Part shown: positions 1 to 4,648 of the stretch, one piece after another
How the letters are laid out: each line of letters starts with the position of its first letter
Position numbering within the stretch: the first letter of the stretch is position 1
The notes under the pieces: generated by a model
The model's input: only the letters and a program-made list of their open reading frames with translations
The model's database searches: none
What the model was told of the DNA's origin: nothing
Made by a program: the position numbers and the translations under genes
Assembly (NCBI RefSeq): GCF_000211815.1
Contig: NZ_GL890855.1
Coordinates: forward strand, 1-6,941
Source: Moorena producens 3L
GTDB taxonomy: Bacteria > Cyanobacteriota > Cyanobacteriia > Cyanobacteriales > Coleofasciculaceae
Length of the DNA: 6,941 bases
Direction of reading: 5' to 3'

Positions 1-18
1 AAAGGAGAAAAAAAGCAA

Positions 19-225
19 ATGACTTTCAGCACTAACACCATGACCAAGTCCACTATGTACACCACGGTTGATGAAACCGGAGTCCTCAACAACTACGCTC
101 CTGAAACCGAGATTTACTACGCAGACTTCCCAACACTTGAACAGCAGCGTAATTATATTTCCCAAGGTGCTATAGCTAGCTTGTTAGTCTGCTTGTTAAT
201 TTTGACTGCCTTCGGTATCAGCTAA
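19..225 (+). CDS. psb34: Photosystem II assembly protein Psb34, cassette copy 1
   Basis: A 68-residue protein with a polar N-terminal arm (residues 1-48, including YTTVDETGVLNNYAPE) and one C-terminal membrane helix (about 49-66). This is the layout and sequence of Psb34 (Ssl1498 in Synechocystis). That family binds CP47-containing photosystem II assembly intermediates in the thylakoid membrane and modulates binding of high-light-inducible proteins. The identification is from remembered family sequence. The start at 19 is supported by AAAGGAG at 1-7, with an 11-nt spacer. Met13 (position 55) matches the usual family start better but has no ribosome-binding site, so the 12-residue extension is probably real. 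psb35 follows 54 nt downstream on the same strand. The window begins at the ribosome-binding site, so the promoter and any further copies upstream cannot be seen. Confidence 0.85.
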   Translation: MTFSTNTMTKSTMYTTVDETGVLNNYAPETEIYYADFPTLEQQRNYISQGAIASLLVCLLILTAFGIS

Positions 226-279
226 ACCATTCGTTACTTATTTGACCACTAGCTTGTAAAAAACACAAAGGAGAAAATG

Positions 280-510
280 ATGACTATTGTAATTGCACTG
301 TTAATTGTTGGTTGGACTGCTGCTGCGGTAATTGGTACTCAAGCTTACTTCCGTGGTGAGCAAACCAAGCCCATCCATGAGCGCAACTGGCGTAGTGATT
401 CTTTCAACAAACTGGCTAAATCTGTGACTGGTCAAGACACTGACTATAGCGTACGCACTCCGGCCTATGCCATGGATGCTTTTGCTAGCAACTCTCTGCC
501 CAATTCCTAA
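280..510 (+). CDS. psb35: Photosystem II assembly protein Psb35, cassette copy 1
   Basis: A 76-residue protein with an N-terminal membrane helix (residues 2-22) and a polar tail carrying the block GTQAYFRGEQTKPIHERNWR. I recognise it as Psb35 (Ssl2148 in Synechocystis), which stabilises the CP47 assembly module and its associated high-light-inducible proteins. Two adjacent ATGs exist, at 277 and 280. I chose 280 because it lies 6 nt after AAAGGAG (267-273) and because the third copy retains only this second ATG. Against copy 1, copy 2 differs at residues 17, 44 and 53, and copy 3 at 17, 40 and 58. It is probably co-transcribed with the psb34 upstream. Confidence 0.85.
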   Translation: MTIVIALLIVGWTAAAVIGTQAYFRGEQTKPIHERNWRSDSFNKLAKSVTGQDTDYSVRTPAYAMDAFASNSLPNS

Positions 511-575
511 TCAAGCAATGCTTTAAGGGTTTGACCCAAAGCTTGTAAAACACAGACGAAAGGAGAAAAAACCAA

Positions 576-782
576 ATGACTTTCAGCACTGACACCATGA
601 CCAAGTCCACTATGTACACCACGGTTGATGAAACCGGAGTCCTCAACAACTACGCTCCTGAAACCGAGATTTACTACGCAGACTTCCCTTCAGTAGAACA
701 GCAGCGTAATTATATTTCCCAAGGTGCTATAGCTAGCTTGTTAGTCTGCTTGTTAATTTTGACCGCCTTCGGTATCAGCTAA
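576..782 (+). CDS. psb34: Photosystem II assembly protein Psb34, cassette copy 2
   Basis: The second Psb34 copy, also 68 residues and nearly identical to copy 1. The visible substitutions are N6D, T39S and L40V. The last two fall just before the membrane helix, where TLEQQ becomes SVEQQ. The membrane helix itself is unchanged. The ribosome-binding site AAAGGAG lies at 559-565, 10 nt before the ATG. The gene starts 65 nt after the first psb35 and is followed by a second psb35 after 55 nt. Copies 1 and 2 are 557 bp apart start to start. The frame is intact, with no sign of decay, so it is likely expressed. Confidence 0.85.
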   Translation: MTFSTDTMTKSTMYTTVDETGVLNNYAPETEIYYADFPSVEQQRNYISQGAIASLLVCLLILTAFGIS

Positions 783-837
783 GACCATTCATTACTTGTT
801 AAACCCAAAGCTTGTAAAAAACACAAAGGAGAAAATG

Positions 838-1068
838 ATGACTATTGTAATTGCACTGTTAATTGTTGGTTGGACTGCTGCTGCGCTAATTGGTACTCAA
901 GCTTACTTCCGTGGTGAGCAAACCAAGCCCATCCATGAGCGCAACTGGCGTAGTGATTCTTTCAACACACTGGCCAAATCCGTGACTGGTCAAGAAACTG
1001 ACTATAGCGTACGCACTCCGGCCTATGCCATGGATGCTTTTGCTAGCAACTCTCTACCCAATTCCTAA
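838..1068 (+). CDS. psb35: Photosystem II assembly protein Psb35, cassette copy 2
   Basis: The second Psb35 copy, 76 residues, with the same N-terminal membrane helix and polar tail as copy 1. It differs by V17L in the helix and by K44T and D53E in the tail. The frame is open back to an ATG at 796, but AAAGGAG at 825-831 sits just before the ATG pair at 835/838, and homology to the other copies begins there. I therefore use 838. The region after its stop differs from that after copy 1 and contains a duplicated 14-mer (1079-1106). Confidence 0.85.
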   Translation: MTIVIALLIVGWTAAALIGTQAYFRGEQTKPIHERNWRSDSFNTLAKSVTGQETDYSVRTPAYAMDAFASNSLPNS

Positions 1069-1078
1069 TCTTGAAGCA

Positions 1079-1106
1079 TTTGACACTGTGATTTTGACAC
1101 TGTGAT
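1079..1106 (+). repeat. Perfect 14-bp tandem duplication containing TTGACA
   Basis: The 14-mer TTTGACACTGTGAT occurs twice back to back (1079-1092 and 1093-1106) in the gap between cassettes 2 and 3. It is absent from the gap between cassettes 1 and 2. Each copy contains TTGACA, a consensus -35 hexamer. At the usual spacing I see only a weak -10 candidate near 1117-1122 (TTTAAC), so promoter function for cassette 3 is possible but unproven. Confidence 0.8.
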
Positions 1107-1169
1107 CAAGCAATGCTTTAACGGTTTGACCCATTTATTTACATAAAGACCAAAGGAGAAAAAAAGCAA

Positions 1170-1376
1170 ATGACTTTCAGCACTAACACTATTACCAAGT
1201 CCACTATGTACACCACCGTTGATGAAACCGGAGTCCTCAATAACTACGCTCCTGAAACCGAGATTTACTACGCAGACTTCCCAACACTTGAACAGCAGCG
1301 TAATTATATTACCCAAGGTGCTATTGCTAGCTTTTTAGTCAGCTTGTTAATTTTGACTGCCTTCGGTATCAGCTAA
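1170..1376 (+). CDS. psb34: Photosystem II assembly protein Psb34, cassette copy 3
   Basis: The third Psb34 copy, 68 residues, and the one most changed in its membrane part. It has M8I, S48T, L55F and C58S relative to copy 1, three of them in or at the edge of the helix. Loss of the cysteine in the helix could matter for packing or redox contacts, but this is inference. The ribosome-binding site AAAGGAG at 1152-1158 precedes the ATG by 11 nt. The 101-nt gap from the second psb35 is longer than the equivalent 65-nt gap upstream because of extra repeated sequence. psb35 follows after 52 nt. Confidence 0.85.
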   Translation: MTFSTNTITKSTMYTTVDETGVLNNYAPETEIYYADFPTLEQQRNYITQGAIASFLVSLLILTAFGIS

Positions 1377-1415
1377 ACCATTCGTTACTTGTTTGACCAC
1401 TAGCTTATAAAACAC

Positions 1416-1422
1416 AAAGGAG
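1416..1422 (+). promoter_or_regulatory. Ribosome-binding site that fixes the psb35 start
   Basis: AAAGGAG here lies 6 nt before the only ATG of the third psb35. The equivalent sites at 267-273 and 825-831 precede paired ATGs, so this copy shows that the second ATG is the likely start in all three. Confidence 0.75.
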
Positions 1423-1428
1423 AAAATC

Positions 1429-1659
1429 ATGACTATTGTAATTGCACTGTTAATTGTTGGTTGGACTGCTGCTGCGCTAATTGGTACTCAAGCTTACTTC
1501 CGTGGTGAGCAAACCAAGCCCATCCATGAGCGCAACTGGCGTAGTAACTCTTTCAACAAACTGGCCAAATCCGTGACTGGTCAAGACACTGACTATAGCG
1601 ATCGCACTCCGGCCTATGCCATGGATGCTTTTGCTAGCAACTCTCTGCCCAATTCCTAA
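1429..1659 (+). CDS. psb35: Photosystem II assembly protein Psb35, cassette copy 3
   Basis: The third Psb35 copy, 76 residues, with V17L, D40N and V58D relative to copy 1. The start is unambiguous. The upstream ATG seen in the other two copies is replaced by ATC, and AAAGGAG at 1416-1422 lies 6 nt before the remaining ATG. Codon 58 falls in a GCGATCGC octamer (HIP1) where copies 1 and 2 read GCGTACGC, so the Val-to-Asp change coincides with gain of that motif. A DUF2949 gene starts 11 nt after the stop, implying co-transcription. Confidence 0.85.
   Translation: MTIVIALLIVGWTAAALIGTQAYFRGEQTKPIHERNWRSNSFNKLAKSVTGQDTDYSDRTPAYAMDAFASNSLPNS
1598..1605. repeat. HIP1 octamer GCGATCGC in psb35 copy 3
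   Basis: GCGATCGC is the highly iterated palindrome of many cyanobacterial genomes. Copies 1 and 2 of psb35 have GCGTACGC at the same place. A second HIP1 octamer lies at 3587-3594 inside ftsH. Confidence 0.9.
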
Positions 1660-1670
1660 ACCAGAGGTCG

Positions 1671-1862
1671 ATGCAGTCTTCAGTGCTCACTAAATTGATT
1701 CGCTGGTTACAGGAAGAGTTAGAGATTCCTAGGGCTTCCATTGCCCTGGCCCTACGCCAGGGCGAACCAAGCCCAAACTTTTTACCGATGATTCTGTGGC
1801 AATACGGACTAATTTCATTAGATCAATTAGATCAAATCTTTGATTGGTTGGAAGCCGTCTAA
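1671..1862 (+). CDS. DUF2949 family protein
   Basis: A 63-residue protein with no membrane segment, rich in leucine and predicted helical. It resembles the small cyanobacterial DUF2949 family in the segments LIRWLQEELEIP, IALALRQ and LPMILWQYGLISLDQLDQIF, which cover nearly the full length. The family's function is unknown to me. The ATG lies 11 nt after the stop of the third psb35, with only a weak purine-rich stretch (AGAGG) before it, so it may depend on translation or transcription from the psb34-psb35 unit. Codons 25-31 lie on a perfect 8-bp palindrome (GCCCTGGC at 1743-1750, GCCAGGGC at 1756-1763). No clear terminator follows. The adjacency may reflect shared expression rather than shared function. 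Confidence 0.8.
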   Translation: MQSSVLTKLIRWLQEELEIPRASIALALRQGEPSPNFLPMILWQYGLISLDQLDQIFDWLEAV

Positions 1863-1920
1863 ATCTATCTCTCGATATATAGCATTTATAGTTGAGTTGT
1901 GAACAGAATCCCTTAGGAAA

Positions 1921-1950
1921 AGGCAAGAGGCAAGAGGCAAGAGGCAAGAG
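1921..1950 (+). repeat. Heptanucleotide tandem repeat (AGGCAAG)x4
   Basis: Four perfect copies of AGGCAAG followed by AG. Short tandem heptamers of this sort are frequent in intergenic DNA of filamentous cyanobacteria. It lies in the 623-bp gap between the DUF2949 gene and ftsH, and no function is evident. Confidence 0.9.
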
Positions 1951-1980
1951 TTAATCAACTATATAGGGATTTTTGGTAGC

Positions 1981-2025
1981 GATGCAGCGCCGCCAAAGGG
2001 GGTTTCCCTCATGAGTGACTGCATA
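1981..2025. repeat. Interrupted palindromic intergenic repeat
   Basis: The segment begins GATGCAGCGC and ends GAGTGACTGCATA. The outer arms ATGCAG (1982-1987) and CTGCAT (2019-2024) are complementary, and a G-run/C-run pair (AGGGGG, TTTCCCT) sits in the middle. I recall this as a degraded member of a dispersed repeat found in filamentous cyanobacteria. The family identity is from memory. Confidence 0.6.
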
Positions 2026-2092
2026 AAGACAAGGTCAAAAACGGTAATCGTTTTTTCCAATTCCTACACGAAATGCTATATATAATAAACCA

Positions 2093-2222
2093 ATCTAAAT
2101 TCTAGAAGCCTTACTGACCAAAGATTTCACAATTAATACGCAAAAATACTTATCTAGCCCATCTAAATACTAAAAGCCTTACTGACCAAAGATTTCACAA
2201 TTAATAAGCAAAAATACCTATC
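2093..2222 (+). repeat. 62-bp direct repeat, two copies with 68-bp period
   Basis: Copies at 2093-2154 and 2161-2222 share ATCTAAAT, AGCCTTACTGACCAAAG, ATTTCACAATTAATA and GCAAAAATAC in the same order. I count four mismatches in 62 positions (2101/2169, 2105/2173, 2139/2207, 2150/2218). The copies are separated by 6 bp. There is no coding frame. They lie 260-400 bp upstream of ftsH, so they are either a local duplication or paired regulatory elements. Confidence 0.92.
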
Positions 2223-2283
2223 GTAGGCATTTCAAAATAAGATGGGTTTACCCTGATCAAGTAAGTCTGGAATTTTAGAGTTA

Positions 2284-2383
2284 ATACCAATTCTTAGGGC
2301 TGACACCGCTACACGTCCTTTTGATCTCCCCATCTCCCCATCTCCTCATCTGCATCTGTAGTCCTACTTTGAACAATCGGTAT
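2284..2383. repeat. Inverted-repeat-bounded segment with CTCCCCAT tandem repeats
   Basis: ATACCAATT (2284-2292) and AATCGGTAT (2375-2383) are inverted repeats with one mismatch, bounding about 100 bp. Inside lie two perfect CTCCCCAT octamers (2326-2341) and one variant, CTCCTCAT (2342-2349). The arrangement resembles a small non-autonomous mobile or dispersed element. I see no coding potential and no clear target duplication. The tandem octamers are certain; the element call is tentative. Confidence 0.5.
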
Positions 2384-2404
2384 AACTTTTAACCGTACCC
2401 TGGT

Positions 2405-2430
2405 AGGCTAAAAGTAAGGGCTTTCAGCCT
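2405..2430 (+). other. Hairpin in the ftsH leader region
   Basis: AGGCTAAAAG (2405-2414) can pair with CTTTCAGCCT (2421-2430) at nine of ten positions across a 6-nt loop. It lies 55 nt upstream of the ftsH start, with TATAAC just after it (2432-2437). It may be a leader structure of ftsH. It has no U-tract and so is not an obvious terminator. I could not assign a convincing -35/-10 promoter for ftsH. Confidence 0.4.
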
Positions 2431-2485
2431 GTATAACAAAAGCATTTTAAACAAACACTAGTTTGCATTTAACTACCTTGCATCT

Positions 2486-4366
2486 ATGAGTATTAAAGAC
2501 AAACCTCAACCCCCTCGCTCTCGCCTAATTGGCAATATTCTATTATTTTTAGGGGGTTTATTTCTTGTAGCTAACCTATTCTTGCCTGGGTTTTTTGGAC
2601 AGAAAATCTCTCGGGTACCCTACAGCTTGTTTATTGACCAAGTCCAAGATGGACAGGTAGCGCGGGTTTATGTTGGGCAAGACCAAATCCAGTATCAGCT
2701 CAAAGCTGATACTGAACAGCCAGGACAAATTCTGATTACCACCCCAATCTATGATCTAGAGTTACCCCAACGGCTAGAAGATAAAGGAGTAGAATTTGCT
2801 GCTGCTCCTCCCCCTAAACGAAGCTGGTTTGCCATCGTGCTCAGCTGGGTGATACCTCCACTGATTTTTGTTGGCATTTTGCAGTTTTTTGCAGGACGTT
2901 TTGGTGGTGGCGGACCCCAAGGTGCTCTGTCTATTAGCAAGAGTAAAGCTAAGGTTTATGTGCAAGATGATGCCACGAAAGTTACCTTTAATGATGTGGC
3001 AGGGGTAGAAGAAGCAAAGACTGAATTACAGGAAATTGTGGATTTTCTCAAAACGCCCCAACGGTTTACTAACATAGGAGCGCGAATTCCAAAAGGAGTG
3101 CTATTAGTTGGACCTCCTGGAACGGGTAAAACCCTAATGGCTAAAGCAGTAGCTGGAGAAGCTGGTGTACCATTCTTTAGTATTTCTGGATCGGAGTTTG
3201 TAGAACTGTTTGTGGGTGCTGGTGCTGCCAGAGTTCGGGATTTATTTGAACAGGCCAAAAAGAAAGCTCCCTGTATTATTTTCATTGATGAATTGGATGC
3301 TATTGGTAAGTCCCGTGCTAGTGGTTCTGGTTTTGTTGGTGGCAACGATGAGCGGGAACAAACCCTCAACCAGTTGCTAACGGAAATGGATGGATTTGCT
3401 GCTGGTGATGCCACGGTAATTGTCTTAGCAGCGACTAACCGCCCTGAAACCCTAGACCCAGCTCTGTTACGTCCAGGACGATTCGATCGGCAAGTGTTAG
3501 TAGACCGTCCAGACTTATCCGGTCGCTTGAAAATTCTGGAAATCTATGCTAAGAAAGTGAAGCTTGGGGAAGATGTAGATCTAAAAGCGATCGCAACTCG
3601 TACTCCTGGTTTTGCTGGTGCTGATCTTGCTAATCTCGTTAATGAAGCAGCCCTGTTAGCTGCCCGTAACCGCAAGGAAAAAGTAACTCAAGCCGACTTT
3701 GCTGAAGCGATTGAGCGAGTCGTAGCTGGTCTAGAGAAGAAAAGCCGGGTACTCAATGACAAAGAGAAAACTATCGTTGCTTACCATGAAGTCGGTCATG
3801 CTCTAGTTGGTGCTTTGATGCCTGGTGGTAGTAAAGTCGCTAAAATCTCCATTGTGCCACGGGGGATGGCAGCACTAGGCTACACCTTGCAAATGCCTAC
3901 AGAAGACCGCTTCTTAATGGATGAAAAAGAACTCCAGGGTCAGATTGCTACCTTGCTTGGTGGACGGGCAGCGGAAGAGATTGTGTTTAATAGCATTACC
4001 ACTGGCGCTTCCAATGACCTGCAACGAGCTACGGATTTAGCGGAGCAAATGGTAACCACCTATGGCATGAGTAAAGTTCTCGGCCCCTTAGCTTACCAGA
4101 AAGGTCAGCAGTCAAGCTTTCTGGGAGATGGGATGATGAATCCCCGCCGCAATGTCAGTGATGAAACTGCTAAAGCAATTGATGATGAAGTCAAAGAGAT
4201 TGTCGAAACAGGTCATCAACAAGCATTAGCTATTCTGAACGAGAATCGGGAGTTGCTCGAAACCATTGCTAAACAAATATTGGACACGGAAGTAATTGAG
4301 GGTGACAAATTGCAAGAGCTTTTGAGTAAAGTTAAGTCTGCCGAAAAGGAGGCTGCTGTAGTTTAA
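2486..4366 (+). CDS. ftsH: ATP-dependent zinc metalloprotease FtsH (FtsH1/FtsH4-like)
   Basis: A complete 626-residue membrane AAA+ protease that extracts and degrades membrane proteins. Two membrane helices (about 16-35 and 114-136) flank a short extracytoplasmic domain. Next come Walker A GPPGTGKT (209-216), the pore motif FVELF (238-242), Walker B IIFIDE (264-269) and the second region of homology with arginine fingers R329 and R332. The zinc protease site is HEVGH (434-438), with D511 as the likely third ligand. All key residues are present. GAGAARVRDLF, in place of the usual GVGASRVRDLF, and the GGGGPQGALSI linker suggest the FtsH1/FtsH4 branch rather than FtsH2/FtsH3. I cannot separate 1 from 4 by eye, though the length is close to FtsH4. 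No strong ribosome-binding site precedes the ATG; the start is chosen by fit to the family N-terminus. The gene stands alone and ends in a terminator 50 nt downstream. Confidence 0.97.
   Translation: MSIKDKPQPPRSRLIGNILLFLGGLFLVANLFLPGFFGQKISRVPYSLFIDQVQDGQVARVYVGQDQIQYQLKADTEQPGQILITTPIYDLELPQRLEDKGVEFAAAPPPKRSWFAIVLSWVIPPLIFVGILQFFAGRFGGGGPQGALSISKSKAKVYVQDDATKVTFNDVAGVEEAKTELQEIVDFLKTPQRFTNIGARIPKGVLLVGPPGTGKTLMAKAVAGEAGVPFFSISGSEFVELFVGAGAARVRDLFEQAKKKAPCIIFIDELDAIGKSRASGSGFVGGNDEREQTLNQLLTEMDGFAAGDATVIVLAATNRPETLDPALLRPGRFDRQVLVDRPDLSGRLKILEIYAKKVKLGEDVDLKAIATRTPGFAGADLANLVNEAALLAARNRKEKVTQADFAEAIERVVAGLEKKSRVLNDKEKTIVAYHEVGHALVGALMPGGSKVAKISIVPRGMAALGYTLQMPTEDRFLMDEKELQGQIATLLGGRAAEEIVFNSITTGASNDLQRATDLAEQMVTTYGMSKVLGPLAYQKGQQSSFLGDGMMNPRRNVSDETAKAIDDEVKEIVETGHQQALAILNENRELLETIAKQILDTEVIEGDKLQELLSKVKSAEKEAAVV
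3587..3594. repeat. HIP1 octamer GCGATCGC in ftsH
   Basis: A perfect GCGATCGC within the coding sequence of the AAA+ domain, consistent with cyanobacterial chromosomal DNA. Confidence 0.9.
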
Positions 4367-4415
4367 CACCCAATTAGTTCATCCTGTTTAACTAAAAATT
4401 AACCACTGTATAGCC

Positions 4416-4450
4416 ATTAAAATCGGGGTGATTAGCACCCCGATTTTAAT
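4416..4450. terminator. Terminator after ftsH, probably bidirectional
   Basis: A perfect 15-bp stem (4416-4430 with 4436-4450) closes a 5-nt loop. The core GGGGTG/CACCCC has an A-rich 5' arm and a T-rich 3' arm, so it can act as a Rho-independent terminator in either direction. It sits 50 nt after ftsH, between ftsH and the convergent split gene. Confidence 0.9.
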
Positions 4451-4466
4451 GAAATAGTTTTAGACT

Positions 4467-4498
4467 AAAAATCCTCACGGAGTGACAACCCCGTGAGG
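4467..4498 (-). terminator. Terminator of the split small gene
   Basis: Reading the - strand, CCTCACGG (4498-4491) pairs perfectly with CCGTGAGG (4480-4473) across a 10-nt loop and is followed by ATTTTT (4472-4467). It begins directly after the TAG of the intron-split gene (4499-4501), as expected for a Rho-independent terminator of that transcript. Confidence 0.82.
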
Positions 4499-4571
4499 CT
4501 ACGGAATTACTCGCTGGTCAAAAAAAAGTAGAAACTTGGCACCAGGCATCAGCAGTTTCAGGACCTGCACA
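4499..4571 (-). CDS. Intron-split small protein of unknown function, exon 2
   Basis: The second exon begins with the last base of codon 36 (T) and continues with 23 codons, VQVLKLLMPGAK through FFDQRVIP, to TAG at 4501-4499. Joined to exon 1 the junction reads ADAKGY-VQVLKLL in one unbroken frame of 180 nt including the stop. Finding an open frame, a start with a ribosome-binding site and a stop next to a terminator only after removing the intron supports both the gene and the junction. The product is unknown. The exon is too short to be noticed on its own. Confidence 0.72.
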
Positions 4572-4574
4572 GTT

Positions 4575-4610
4575 ACGGTCGATGTCCCCTATTAAGGGGA
4601 GCACCTCCGC
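4575..4610 (-). ncRNA. Group II intron domain VI with branch-point adenosine
   Basis: On the - strand GCGG (4610-4607) pairs with CCGT (4578-4575), and an inner stem ending in CCCC/GGGG closes a small loop. An unpaired A at 4579, 8 nt from the intron end at 4572, is in the position of the branch-point adenosine. The inner stem has one bulged base and one G-U pair. Confidence 0.75.
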
Positions 4611-4614
4611 TTCA

Positions 4615-4648
4615 GAACCGTACGTGCGACTTTCATCGCATACGGCTC
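4615..4648 (-). ncRNA. Group II intron domain V (catalytic hairpin)
   Basis: Read on the - strand, this 34-nt segment runs GAGCCGTATGCGAT-GAAA-GTCGCACGTACGGTTC. It folds into the two-part hairpin with a GAAA tetraloop and internal bulge that is the most conserved part of group II introns. It follows the TAG of the intron protein directly. Confidence 0.95.

Larger units (their letters stand above)
1..1659 (+). repeat. Three-copy tandem duplication of the psb34-psb35 cassette
   Basis: Three direct copies of a two-gene unit follow one another. psb34 starts at 19, 576 and 1170, giving periods of 557 and 594 bp. psb35 starts at 280, 838 and 1429. The coding parts are nearly identical between copies. 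The spacers within and between cassettes are also related, with recurring strings such as agcttgtaaaa before psb35 and caatgctttaa after it. The longer second period is due to extra sequence after the second psb35. All six frames are intact. Conservation of the spacers indicates recent duplication or ongoing gene conversion. The array may continue beyond the left edge. Confidence 0.93.

Noticed and set aside
233..250. Possible HLR1 (RpaB) light-response site before psb35, GTTACTTATTTGACC
   Set aside because: Only the first half resembles the GTTACA-type consensus, and the match is not kept in copy 2.
796..834. Longer start for the second psb35
   Set aside because: The extension covers spacer sequence and the ribosome-binding site itself; the other two copies begin at the equivalent of 838.
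1065..1316. Open frame on the - strand across the third psb34
   Set aside because: It lies antisense to a clearly conserved gene, has no ribosome-binding site and its product resembles nothing known to me.
1921..2222. CRISPR-like array
   Set aside because: The repeats are either contiguous heptamers or only two copies with a 6-bp gap; there are no regular unique spacers and no cas genes.
2749..3414. Several - strand open frames inside ftsH
   Set aside because: They are shadows of a strongly conserved coding sequence.
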